A stretch of DNA of 64,000 bases from assembly GCA_033764965.1 (NCBI GenBank), contig JANRIN010000154.1, forward strand, positions 1-64,000. Reading direction: 5' to 3'. The stretch comes from JSC-12 sp033764965. GTDB taxonomy: Bacteria; Cyanobacteriota; Cyanobacteriia; Leptolyngbyales; Leptolyngbyaceae. Under the pieces are notes generated by a model, which worked only from the letters and a program-made list of their open reading frames with translations, was not told the DNA's origin and ran no database searches. The number at the start of each line of letters is the position of its first letter. The first letter of the stretch is position 1. A program made the position numbers and the translations under genes. This document shows, one piece after another, positions 33,782 to 42,332 of this stretch.

Positions 33782-33990
33782 GATTGTGTGGATAAGCTGT
33801 GCGTTGAATCAATAATCATCTTTCTTCATCATGCCGCATGATTCTACCAAGACGGATACTTACGGGGATGAGATTGAAGAAGATGGCACAGATGAACCCT
33901 GAGGGAGCGAGTAGATGGGAGATGGGAGGAGGGTGGGTGCTTTTTTGCCTTTTGCCGCTCGTGAGCCTCGCCGAATGACCTTTTGCTTTT

Positions 33991-34464
33991 TTAGGCTGCA
34001 CCTAAGATCTGCCGATTCATTTCCAAAATGGGACAAATGAGGTTAGCTTGGCTGGGAGAGAGATGCTGCTTAATGACTTCCTGCATGATTTGGTAAGTGG
34101 CGTTACAGCTGCGCTCGGCACCAAAGGCTTTCATGATGGTTCGCATCCAGAACAACAGGCGTTCGCGCAAAGAGTCGGGATCGTTGAGCAACATGGCGAT
34201 CGCAGAATAGCGCAATACTCGAATCGTATCTCGCTTCCACTTCGCACTGACATCCGCATCGCCACTTAAAAATAACTCAGGAGCGTAGGTTCTTATCTTG
34301 GCGTACACTTGCTGCACGATTTGCCCTTCTGCAGCTTTGAGTTGTTGATAGGTTTGTGCCCTTAACAAGAAAGAACGGGCAAAATCATCAACGACTTGTA
34401 ACTCTTCGTCTGTGGCATAGCGTCCATCGGTTTTGTAGCTCAGGGCATGAAGCTGACTTAGCAT
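33991..34464 (-). CDS. Phycobilisome-fold (phycocyanin-like) protein without the bilin cysteine
   Basis: 157 residues. Globin-like phycobiliprotein fold: KWKRDTIRVLRYSAIAMLLNDPDSLRERLLFWMRTIMKAFG corresponds to helices around the chromophore pocket of allophycocyanin, but the position of the bilin-attaching Cys is not Cys, so covalent pigment is unlikely. Similar proteins include Synechocystis Slr0146, part of an operon linked to photosystem II assembly; the nearby ferredoxin and the protein at 35410 recall the same operon, but the V4R genes of that operon are missing here. Start 34464 has AAGGA 8 nt upstream. Confidence 0.8.
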   Translation of the reverse strand: MLSQLHALSYKTDGRYATDEELQVVDDFARSFLLRAQTYQQLKAAEGQIVQQVYAKIRTYAPELFLSGDADVSAKWKRDTIRVLRYSAIAMLLNDPDSLRERLLFWMRTIMKAFGAERSCNATYQIMQEVIKQHLSPSQANLICPILEMNRQILGAA

Positions 34465-34776
34465 GATGAGTTCCTTAATCCAACCTGCGGCTTCTTCCAA
34501 TCTGCCCCAAAACAGGGAAAAAGTAACGTTTTGCGAAGAGAAGTAGACCGTATTCGGGATGAAGTCTGAATCATTAGTGGGAGAAATTCAATAAAACCAG
34601 GATTCTTGGGTTGGGCATAGCACTGCTCTGCTCTTACAGAACCAGACTTTCTCAGATTATTTATAGATCTGGTCGGAACGCTTAGGACAAAGAAAAGTTG
34701 CAAAGCCAACACTGAGTAGGCGTTCTGACTCGCCTCCGCCACGTTATACAGGGCTACGGCTATAGTTTGTGTTTTC
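34465..34776. repeat. Gene-free stretch holding structured dispersed repeat copy B
   Basis: 34663-34752 read on the minus strand is the second copy of the repeat at 26633-26722. In this copy the inner stem is GTCAGAACGC with GCGTTCCGAC, so the A-T pair of copy A is replaced by G-C, with one mismatch elsewhere. The rest has no supported gene. Confidence 0.6.
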
Positions 34777-35262
34777 CTAGTAGTCTTTTGTGTGAGGGAA
34801 ATATTGTCCTACGTTGAAACTGGTGGTGTCTTCGATCTGTTTCAGCATCGAGCGGGTAATCAACTTGCCTGCTTCTACAAGAACTTGTCCGGTCAGTGGA
34901 TGGAGTAGATCCTGTTCAGCCCGCCGTCCAATTAAGGCTTCGATGTCTTTAATGGAGTTGATATACATCCCCGGAGGCAGTTCAACGATGACTCCGTTTT
35001 GCAACACCCGCGCTTGACACGCTAAGCGAGAGTTGGGCTTGCAGGTTGTGATCACTTCTAACGTGCGCTGTTCGCGGCGATTGATGGGGGAGAGGGCTTG
35101 CATCCCATCTTTTACATACACATGGCAGGTGGCACACATTCCACGCCCACCGCATTCTTTGAGGACATCTAAATCTTTGTTGATCAGAACGGACAGGAGA
35201 TTGCCATTCGTTTCGATCGCCGTTTCTTGGGAGATTGGCTCAAGTCGGACGGTTTTGACCAT
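34777..35262 (-). CDS. 2Fe-2S ferredoxin with C-terminal extension
   Basis: 161 residues, electron carrier. Cluster ligands are Cys37, Cys43, Cys46 (ECGGRGMCATC) and Cys82 (RLACQ), the plant-type/adrenodoxin spacing CX5CX2C...C. Beyond residue 100 an extension (DIEALIGRRAEQDLLHPLTGQVLVEAGKLITRSMLKQIEDT) is typical of a cyanobacterial group such as Slr0148 in an operon connected with photosystem II. The partner is not known. It is separated from the phycobilisome-like gene by a 312-base non-coding region. Confidence 0.88.
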   Translation of the reverse strand: MVKTVRLEPISQETAIETNGNLLSVLINKDLDVLKECGGRGMCATCHVYVKDGMQALSPINRREQRTLEVITTCKPNSRLACQARVLQNGVIVELPPGMYINSIKDIEALIGRRAEQDLLHPLTGQVLVEAGKLITRSMLKQIEDTTSFNVGQYFPHTKDY

Positions 35263-35409
35263 AGGAACCTCATGGGGGACTGGAGATTTAGGGTGAGTGA
35301 GGTAAGTGAGTAAGTGAGTGGATCCGTCAGTGGTGATTGAGCTTACTTTCTACTGGTTCACTGATTTACCCACCCGCTCACCCACTCGCCTTCTCCCTTC
35401 TGTCTCTAG
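35263..35409. repeat. Tandem GTGAGTAA-type repeat hairpin
   Basis: Near 35294-35322 GTGAG units repeat (GTGAGTGAGGTAAGTGAGTAAG) and near 35356-35390 the near-complement (CCACCCGCTCACCCACTCGCC) follows, so a long imperfect hairpin can form between the ferredoxin and the upstream gene. Confidence 0.5.
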
Positions 35410-36330
35410 TTATCCCCAAAGCAATTTCTTTTGTTCATCCGTCAATGCTTTTTGTTGAATCAGGGTGGGGAAGTCGCGAATGACCTGACTGCAACGTTTG
35501 ATGAAGTTAGCTACCCATTCTTGCAGCCAAGCTTGCTGATCAGGGGTGAGAAGAGTTTGCAGTTGTTGGGGAGTGGCATTCATCAGGCTAATTTGAGCCG
35601 TGCGATCGACCTGAAACTGGCTTATCCACTCCTGCTGAGGGCGAGTGGCTTTCCAATAGTTGGCAATAACGTGCGTACCCAGATATTGAGTAGTGAACTG
35701 GCTGAGCGTGTTAAGGGCGACGATCGCTTCGTTAAGGTTGGCTGCTTTTGCGGGGGAGACTGCTGGAGTTGAGCCATTAGTTGAAGTATCCAGCGGTGGC
35801 TTGGGGGATGGCGGAGCAGGCGCAGTATTGATTACGGGAACCTGGTTCGCGGGGGGAACAGAATTTGGCGCAGGAATTTCCTTTGAAGAGGGCGTGATTT
35901 CAGTACGTTGAGTTCGTTGGGTGGAGGTGCGACGAGTCGTGGTAATGCCTGGAAGATTAACCGTGCTGGCAATCAGGCGAAATGTGGCGATCGCATTAGG
36001 AATATCTTCTCTGATGGTTGCTTTTAGGTTTTTAATAGTTTTTAGATAGTCGGAGTAGACCAAATTACCTTGAGTTAAAACCAGCAAAATAATTCCACGA
36101 TCAAGTTTATAAATGTAGACTTGATGCCCACCAAAGTGAAACTCAAAGGATTCAAACTCGTCAGGAATTGTTTCAAACACTTGCAAAATGCCCTGAGTTA
36201 GAGCTTCTTTTTGTTGGAAATTTAAGGTTTGATCGATTCCACAAAAACAAGGGCGGGATCGCCTATCCATGAGAGCAACACCCGCAATTCCTGGTAAATT
36301 CAGAAAGTCCAGAATAACTTCCTGTTTCAT
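35410..36330 (-). CDS. Roadblock-like N-terminal domain protein, conserved cyanobacterial
   Basis: 306 residues. Residues 1-120 (GVALMDRRSRPCFCGIDQTL...HQVYIYKLDRGIILLVLTQGNLVYSDYLKTIKNLK) have the strand-helix pattern of roadblock/LC7 domains; this is fold recognition by eye, not proof. A Pro/Thr/Ser-rich linker (about 128-190) separates a helical C-terminal domain (about 195-306) with WISQFQVDRTAQI and a run of hydrophobic helices. No signal peptide. It precedes the ferredoxin on the same strand. Biological role unknown. Confidence 0.55.
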   Translation of the reverse strand: MKQEVILDFLNLPGIAGVALMDRRSRPCFCGIDQTLNFQQKEALTQGILQVFETIPDEFESFEFHFGGHQVYIYKLDRGIILLVLTQGNLVYSDYLKTIKNLKATIREDIPNAIATFRLIASTVNLPGITTTRRTSTQRTQRTEITPSSKEIPAPNSVPPANQVPVINTAPAPPSPKPPLDTSTNGSTPAVSPAKAANLNEAIVALNTLSQFTTQYLGTHVIANYWKATRPQQEWISQFQVDRTAQISLMNATPQQLQTLLTPDQQAWLQEWVANFIKRCSQVIRDFPTLIQQKALTDEQKKLLWG

Positions 36331-36523
36331 AAAGTCTTAGTTACGTTTCTACACAATTCTAGGGTGGACTGCATGACTGGAGATTTCACAGATTATTTCA
36401 TAGTTTTTCTATGCTAGGGTTTTGGTTTTAGAAGCCTATTTGCGTCAGTAGTTGCCGTTATACCTCAGTTTTTCCAACTCGCTGTTCGTCCTCAAAGCTC
36501 CTTTTATTTTTTGGTTTAGCCGT

Positions 36524-37552
36524 ATGTCTGATCTTCCTTTTACTTTGGATCAACTCCGCATTCTCAAGGCGATCGCTGCCGAGGGGAGCTTCAAACGCGC
36601 TGCTGACAGCCTGTACGTTTCTCAGCCCGCAGTTAGTTTACAGGTGCAAAACCTGGAACGCCAGTTGGATGTGCCCCTGTTCGATCGCGGGGGGCGACGG
36701 GCACAACTCACTGAAGCTGGACATCTTTTACTAAATTACGGCGAAAAGATCCTCACCCTATGTCAAGAAACCTGTCGCGCCCTAGAAGACTTACAGAATC
36801 TTCAAGGCGGCACCCTGATCATTGGAGCCAGTCAAACCACGGGAACTTACCTGTTGCCCCGGATGATTGGGGTATTCCGGCAAAAATACCCGGATGTTGC
36901 AGTTCAGCTTCATGTTCATTCCACTCGTCGCACCTCCTGGAGTGTTGCCAATGGACAGATTGATCTGGCAATTATTGGTGGTGAAATTTCTCCCGAACTG
37001 CAAGACTCCTTAGAAATTATTCCCTATGCGGAGGACGAACTTGCGCTCATTCTGCCCGTAAATCATGCTTTAGCAAAGGAAGAGGTTGTCCAGAAGGATG
37101 ATCTTTACAAGCTGCAATTCATCGTGCTGGACTCGCAATCGACCATTCGTAAGGTGATTGATCAAGTTCTAACGCGCTGTGGGATTGAAACTCGCCGTTT
37201 GCGGATTGAAATGGAGTTAAACTCGATCGAGGCGATTAAAAACGCTGTGCAATCAGGGTTGGGGGCTGCTTTTGTTTCTATATCGGCGATCGAAAAAGAA
37301 CTGCAAATGGGAGTGCTGCATCGGGCGGCAATTAATGATGTGGTGGTCAAGCGAATGCTATCCGTGATCATTAATCCCAATCGCTATCGCTCCAAAGCGG
37401 CAGAGGCGTTCTGTAAAGAAATCTTGCCGAAGTTCGCGACTTATACAGCGCAGTTGCAGAATTACCCTGTGTCTGGGCACGCCGACGTTTTGCATTCGAT
37501 TAGCACCAGTCTGGAAAAGCCCTCGCTTGTTGTGCCGGATATTGATGCCTGA
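36524..37552 (+). CDS. rbcR: LysR-type regulator, RbcR-like
   Basis: 342 residues. Winged helix FTLDQLRILKAIAAEGSFKRAADSLYVSQPAVSLQVQNLERQLDVPLFDRGGRRAQLTEAG followed by a periplasmic-binding-like effector domain (GTLIIGASQTTGTYLLPRMIGVFRQKYPDVAVQLHVHSTRRT). It closely follows the sequence pattern of RbcR/CmpR/NdhR proteins that control carbon-fixation genes in cyanobacteria. RbcR is preferred because of ERGxxRAQLTEAG and length, but NdhR/CmpR cannot be excluded. The kinase gene starts 8 nt after the stop, thus probably co-transcribed. ATG 36524 is the family start; the frame continues 24 codons upstream. Confidence 0.8.
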   Translation: MSDLPFTLDQLRILKAIAAEGSFKRAADSLYVSQPAVSLQVQNLERQLDVPLFDRGGRRAQLTEAGHLLLNYGEKILTLCQETCRALEDLQNLQGGTLIIGASQTTGTYLLPRMIGVFRQKYPDVAVQLHVHSTRRTSWSVANGQIDLAIIGGEISPELQDSLEIIPYAEDELALILPVNHALAKEEVVQKDDLYKLQFIVLDSQSTIRKVIDQVLTRCGIETRRLRIEMELNSIEAIKNAVQSGLGAAFVSISAIEKELQMGVLHRAAINDVVVKRMLSVIINPNRYRSKAAEAFCKEILPKFATYTAQLQNYPVSGHADVLHSISTSLEKPSLVVPDIDA

Positions 37553-37560
37553 CATTCATC

Positions 37561-38994
37561 ATGGATCTTTATTGCACCCGTCCAGGATGCCCCAAGCCCG
37601 TGAATCCTTTTGCAGACCTGGATGATGCTGCAACGTTAAAATCTGTTCCCCAAAAATACTGTACCTCCTGTGGGATGCCGTTGATTTTAGTTGGGCGGTA
37701 TCTGCCAACCAAGTTGCTGGGGCAGGGGGGCTTTGGGGCAGCGTTTTTGGCGTGCGATCGCTATACCCCCGCGATGCGTCAATGTGTGGTGAAGCTGTTC
37801 CTACCCTCCAATACGCTCAGCCCCACTCAACTCCAAACCGCCCAGGAGCTATTTGAACGAGAAGCCCAGGCTCTAGATGAACTGGGCAACGAACATCCAC
37901 AAATTCCAGATCTGTTTGCCTTTTTTGAATTAACGGTTCCAGCATGGCAACCCAATAAGGAAGATCAGTTTTTTTATTTGGTTCAAGAATACATTGACGG
38001 GCAGACGATGGAGGAAGAACTCAACCAGCATGGCGTATTTTCTTCGGCGGCGGTGATTGAAGTGCTGCGCGAGATTCTCACTGTGCTTCAGTTTGTGCAT
38101 GACCGGGGAGCCATTCATCGAGATATCAAGCCCACAAATATCATGCGGCATCGCAACGGCTTGATCTATTTGCTGGATTTTGGTGCGGTGCGGCAGGTCG
38201 CAAAGGGCGGCAAATCTACCGGGATCTATTCGGAAGGCTATGCTCCTCCAGAACAGATGAATGGCAGCGAAGTGTATCCTTCCAGTGATTTGTATGCTCT
38301 GGCAGTTACTTGTATTTTGCTGCTGACGGGCAAACAGCCCACCGATTTGTATGATGCTTATCGCAATGTTTGGCGTTGGCGAAATGACGCTCCCCAAGTG
38401 AATCCAGCGTTAGCAGACGTGCTCGATCGTATGTTGCAGGTGACTCCCAGCGAACGGTATCAATCGGCAGTAGATGTATTGCAGGCTTTAGTAACCATCA
38501 CCCAATCCGCTGGAGCCGCAACGCACCAACAAGGATCATCCAATGCTGCTGTTCCCGCGACAACCCTACCCCCAGCCGGAAATCCCGCCCCCCTTGCCCC
38601 ACCGCCCCTGCGACCGGCGATCGCCCCTTTCTCAATTCCAGAACTTCTCCTGGGGGCAGGTTTCACCGGGTTTCAAGGGGGTTTACTGGCGATTGCCTTA
38701 GTCAGCCTATTGGGCACAACCGCATTGAGTGCAGGATTTTGGCTGATTTTGTTAGTTGGATTAATTCTGGCTCAATCTCGACGGGTGATTGAACGAGTGG
38801 ATTTGTTGCTGTTGGCTGGACTCACCCTTGTCCTCGTCCTATTCATTCCGCCCTTGCGAACGGCGATCGCGCCTTTTCTGGGAAATGGCTTGATCACCAT
38901 CCTGGTTGTCGCTGGATTTGCTAGTTTAGGAGCGATCGCGGTTACGATCCTGTTTCGGCTAATTTATCTTTTGGCAAGGCGATTTCTACCCTGA
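37561..38994 (+). CDS. Serine/threonine protein kinase with N-terminal Cys4 finger and membrane tail
   Basis: 477 residues. A four-Cys motif at residues 5, 10, 34 and 37 precedes the kinase domain, as in the SpkB type. The kinase domain has the Gly-rich loop LLGQGGFGAAFLA, VVKLF (ATP Lys), HRDIKPTN near 187 (catalytic loop), DFGAV and a clear activation segment TGIYSEGYAPPEQ. After a Pro-rich linker (about 315-355) the C-terminus has four or so membrane spans (PLLLGAG...ALVSLLGTTALSAGFWLILLVGLILAQS; TILVVAGFASLGAIAVTILFRLIY). Likely a membrane-bound Hanks kinase; substrate unknown. Confidence 0.92.
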   Translation: MDLYCTRPGCPKPVNPFADLDDAATLKSVPQKYCTSCGMPLILVGRYLPTKLLGQGGFGAAFLACDRYTPAMRQCVVKLFLPSNTLSPTQLQTAQELFEREAQALDELGNEHPQIPDLFAFFELTVPAWQPNKEDQFFYLVQEYIDGQTMEEELNQHGVFSSAAVIEVLREILTVLQFVHDRGAIHRDIKPTNIMRHRNGLIYLLDFGAVRQVAKGGKSTGIYSEGYAPPEQMNGSEVYPSSDLYALAVTCILLLTGKQPTDLYDAYRNVWRWRNDAPQVNPALADVLDRMLQVTPSERYQSAVDVLQALVTITQSAGAATHQQGSSNAAVPATTLPPAGNPAPLAPPPLRPAIAPFSIPELLLGAGFTGFQGGLLAIALVSLLGTTALSAGFWLILLVGLILAQSRRVIERVDLLLLAGLTLVLVLFIPPLRTAIAPFLGNGLITILVVAGFASLGAIAVTILFRLIYLLARRFLP

Positions 38995-39305
38995 CACTGG
39001 ATTAGGGCTGCCGCAAACCTCGGAGGTTTTACTAAAAATGAAGCGTAATCGCCAGTGTTGACGCTTAAGCCTCCGGGGTTTAAGCAGGGCTGTGAATTTC
39101 TTAGGATCTTGAACGAAATAATCTATAAAAGTTAGATCTGCTGTAGGGTGCACACGGCTGTGCGCCCGTACCGAGAAATTCCAGGTTAATTAATCCTCAT
39201 CCCCAACCCTTCTCCCAAGTTGGGAAAAGGGTTGGGGATGAGGGCAAGCAATCCGATTTTTGCATCCGTTTCCTTGTAGTTAGAGGCAGTTCCCAGGCAA
39301 AAACG
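38995..39305. repeat. Gene-free stretch with two repeat families
   Basis: 39004-39033 matches 58496-58525 in 27 of 30 bases (AGGGCTG-CGCAAACCT...). 39195-39243 is a hairpin with 22 of 23 paired bases and a 3-nt loop (CCTCATCCCCAACCCTT against its complement), followed by the ATTGCTTGC flank also found in the MITE-like element at 14103. A motif GTAGGGTGCACACGGCTGTGCGCCC lies near 39142. No gene. Confidence 0.65.
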
Positions 39306-40355
39306 ATGTCTCAATTTCAAAAAAGCGAAGTTCCAGCTTTGATTCTGGCTTTTCTGGTCACGGCTGGTTTAATTGGAGGCGGTCTTTGGTGGTTGGCGCG
39401 ATCGACGGGAGCGAGTTGGGGGGGTCTTTTTTCCGCCTCAAAGACTTCAAATTCTGCTGCACCCAATTCTGAGGCGCAAAATTTTGCTCAAGTTCAAAAT
39501 GTGCCCAACGGCTTGTTTAACTATGGGGGCAGCACAAGCTGGGCACCAATTCGGCGTGATGTGGACGCGGCAATTCAGTCCAGCTTTCCCAATTTCACCT
39601 TGCGCTACACCGACCCCGTCACGGGTACACCGGGGTCTGCGTCTGGAATTCGAATGCTGTTGGAGGGGCAACTGGCGATCGCTCAGGTGTCGCGATCGTT
39701 GAAAACTCAAGAGCTTCAGGAGGCACAACAACGGGGTTTTGCGCTCAAATCAGTGCCTGTGGCGATCGAGGGCATTGCGATCGCGGTACATCCCACCCTG
39801 CCGGTTGCCGGACTGAATTTAGAACAACTGCGAGATATTTACACAGGCAAGCTGACAAACTGGAATCAGGTAGGCGGACCCGACTTAGCCATTACTCCAT
39901 ACTCGCGCCGAGTTCAGGATGGAGGGACGGTTGAGTTTTTTGTAGAAAATGTTTTAGGCAATCAAGCCCTGGGCGGAACGGTGCGATCGGTCTACAGCAC
40001 CACCGATGCCCTGCGAAAAGTAAGCAATGATCCAGGTGGAATTTATTACGGCTCCGCGCCTGAAATTGTGCCGCAATGCTCCGTGAAACCGATCGCGATC
40101 GCTCGCCAGGGTAGTGCCTTTGTCGCCCCTTACCAAGACCCCCTGATTCCGTCAGAATCCTGTCCGGCTCAACGCAATCAGTTAAATACAGAAGCGTTTA
40201 AGTCTGGAAATTACCCGATGACCCGCCAACTGACGGTTGTGATTAAGCAAAATGGACAGAGTGAGCAGCAAGCGGGAGATGCCTACGCTAACTTGTTGCT
40301 GACCAATCAAGGGCAAGAACTGATTCAGAACGCTGGGTTTGTTAGAATTCGTTGA
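39306..40355 (+). CDS. PstS-like phosphate-binding protein, membrane-anchored
   Basis: 349 residues. One hydrophobic anchor (ALILAFLVTAGLIGGGLWWL, about 11-30), then a periplasmic-binding domain of the PBP_like/PstS type: FNYGGSTSWAPIRRDVDAAIQSSFPNF, GTPGSASGIRMLLEGQLAIAQVSRSL, IYTGKLTNWNQVGGPDLAITPYSRR. The serine/glycine loops match phosphate ligands in PstS. No pstCAB genes adjoin, so it may be a solitary sensor or scavenger, and Cys for lipidation is absent. Monocistronic. Confidence 0.85.
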   Translation: MSQFQKSEVPALILAFLVTAGLIGGGLWWLARSTGASWGGLFSASKTSNSAAPNSEAQNFAQVQNVPNGLFNYGGSTSWAPIRRDVDAAIQSSFPNFTLRYTDPVTGTPGSASGIRMLLEGQLAIAQVSRSLKTQELQEAQQRGFALKSVPVAIEGIAIAVHPTLPVAGLNLEQLRDIYTGKLTNWNQVGGPDLAITPYSRRVQDGGTVEFFVENVLGNQALGGTVRSVYSTTDALRKVSNDPGGIYYGSAPEIVPQCSVKPIAIARQGSAFVAPYQDPLIPSESCPAQRNQLNTEAFKSGNYPMTRQLTVVIKQNGQSEQQAGDAYANLLLTNQGQELIQNAGFVRIR

Positions 40356-40436
40356 TTGTCATGAACTGTACGCTGATTTGGTTAAGAGGCTGTTAGAATC
40401 CAAGAAACTTTTCGTTCCTGACCCCCTGCTGCCCCC

Positions 40437-42296
40437 ATGAGTGACACTGTTCTGCGCGTTGAAGATTTGGATGTGCAATTTAAGACGGATGGAGCCATCG
40501 TTAAGGCGGTGGATGGCATTGCCTTTGAAGTGAAGCGAGGACAAACCCTGGGGATTGTAGGCGAGTCTGGGTCAGGTAAATCTGTAACCTCTCTGGCGGT
40601 GATGGGCTTAGTGCCAACGCCGGGGCGAGTGGCACAGGGCAAAATTTTGTTTCGCGGGCGAGATGATCAGGCAGAACCCATTGACTTAACGCAGTTAACG
40701 ACCCGCCGCATGGAAGACTATCGCGGTGGCGAGATTTCCATGATCTTTCAGGAACCGATGACTTCCTTGAATCCGGTTTACACGATCGGGTTTCAGCTCG
40801 TGGAAGCCATCACCTTGCATAAACGCTTAACGAAGGAAGAAGCCGAAAAGGAGGCGATCGCTCGGTTACAGGAAGTGCGGTTGTTGCCCAACGACGAGCA
40901 GTTACAGGCTCAGTTTCAGGGCGATCGGCGGGAAATCGAACGCTTTAAACAAGCCTTTTTGAATCGCTACCCCCACGAGTTATCCGGTGGGCAAATGCAA
41001 CGGGTGATGATTGCGATGGCAATTTCCTGTGACCCGGCGCTGCTAATTGCGGATGAACCCACCACCGCGCTGGATGTCACCGTGCAAGCCACGATTCTGG
41101 ATTTGCTGCGAGATTTGCGCGATCGGCGGGGGATGTCCATCATGTTCATCACCCACGACTTAGGCATCATCGCCGAAATTGCCGATACAGTTGCCGTTAT
41201 GTATCGCGGCAAAATCGTGGAAACAGGCTCCGTCTGGCAAATTTTCTCTAATCCCCAACATCCCTATACCAAAGGCTTGCTGACCTGTCGTCCGCAACCC
41301 GATCGACGTTTGCGGCGGTTGCCCACTGTGGCAGACTTCATGCAAGTGAGGACTGATGAGCAAGGAAAAGTGGTGATCGAGGAGCGGGAAAAGGATGTCA
41401 ATCGTGCTCTGGAACTGGCGCAGGAAGTCACTCCGGAAGAAATCGCACAACGACTGGCAAGCCTGGAAAAGAAAGAACCTCTGCTGGTGGTGAAAAATCT
41501 GCGGGTTGGCTTCCCGATTCGGAGCATTTTCGGGCGGACGAAACGCTACTTCATGGCAGTTAACGATGTCAGTTTTGACCTCTATCCGGGCGAAACGTTG
41601 GGATTGGTGGGTGAGTCGGGCTGCGGCAAATCGACTCTAGCTCGCACCATCTTGCAGTTGATTCCGTCTTTGGAAGGGCAGGTGATCTTTGAGGGGCAGG
41701 ATTTGACCAAATTATCTCGTCCGGCTCTACGCCGACTCCGGCAAGATATGCAAATTGTGTTCCAGAATCCCTTCAGTTCCCTGGACTCGCGCATGAGTGT
41801 GGGGGCGGCGGTGATGGAGCCGATGCGAATTCACAAAAAGCCAGACAGCGGAGAGAAACGCCGGGAACGGGCTGCCTATCTTTTGGAACGGGTAGGATTA
41901 TCGGCGGATGCCATGAATCGCTATCCTCACGAATTTTCCGGCGGGCAACGGCAACGGATTTGCATTGCCCGTGCTTTAGCGTTGCAACCCAAATTTATTA
42001 TTTGTGACGAATCTGTTTCAGCCCTCGATGTATCTGTGCAAGCACAAGTCTTGAACTTGTTAAAAGAACTGCAAGCGGAGTTTGATCTGACTTATATTTT
42101 CATTTCCCATGATTTAAGTGTTGTGAAGTTCATGAGCGATCGCATTATTGTCATGAACCGGGGGCAAATTGAGGAAATCGGCTCCTCCGAAGCGATTTAC
42201 CGCCATCCCAAACAGGAATACACCCAAAAACTCATTGCTGCCATTCCCATTGGTAGTCTCGATCGCATCCGGCATCGTCACCCAGAAGTTTCCTAA
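40437..42296 (+). CDS. Fused dipeptide/oligopeptide-type ABC transporter ATPase
   Basis: 619 residues, two ATPase domains in one chain (DppD-DppF order). Half 1: Walker A GESGSGKS, signature LSGGQMQR, Walker B LLIADEPTT. Half 2: Walker A GESGCGKS near residue 394, signature FSGGQRQR, Walker B FIICDES. Each half ends with the C-terminal oligopeptide ABC extension (HPYTKGLL...; YTQKLI). It would power uptake of peptides, nickel or glutathione; permease and binding protein genes are not adjacent, so substrate is unclear. The pairing with distant components is typical for cyanobacteria. Confidence 0.92.
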   Translation: MSDTVLRVEDLDVQFKTDGAIVKAVDGIAFEVKRGQTLGIVGESGSGKSVTSLAVMGLVPTPGRVAQGKILFRGRDDQAEPIDLTQLTTRRMEDYRGGEISMIFQEPMTSLNPVYTIGFQLVEAITLHKRLTKEEAEKEAIARLQEVRLLPNDEQLQAQFQGDRREIERFKQAFLNRYPHELSGGQMQRVMIAMAISCDPALLIADEPTTALDVTVQATILDLLRDLRDRRGMSIMFITHDLGIIAEIADTVAVMYRGKIVETGSVWQIFSNPQHPYTKGLLTCRPQPDRRLRRLPTVADFMQVRTDEQGKVVIEEREKDVNRALELAQEVTPEEIAQRLASLEKKEPLLVVKNLRVGFPIRSIFGRTKRYFMAVNDVSFDLYPGETLGLVGESGCGKSTLARTILQLIPSLEGQVIFEGQDLTKLSRPALRRLRQDMQIVFQNPFSSLDSRMSVGAAVMEPMRIHKKPDSGEKRRERAAYLLERVGLSADAMNRYPHEFSGGQRQRICIARALALQPKFIICDESVSALDVSVQAQVLNLLKELQAEFDLTYIFISHDLSVVKFMSDRIIVMNRGQIEEIGSSEAIYRHPKQEYTQKLIAAIPIGSLDRIRHRHPEVS

Positions 42297-42332
42297 GCAC
42301 TAAGATCACATTGTTGCTTGAGGAATCATCCT

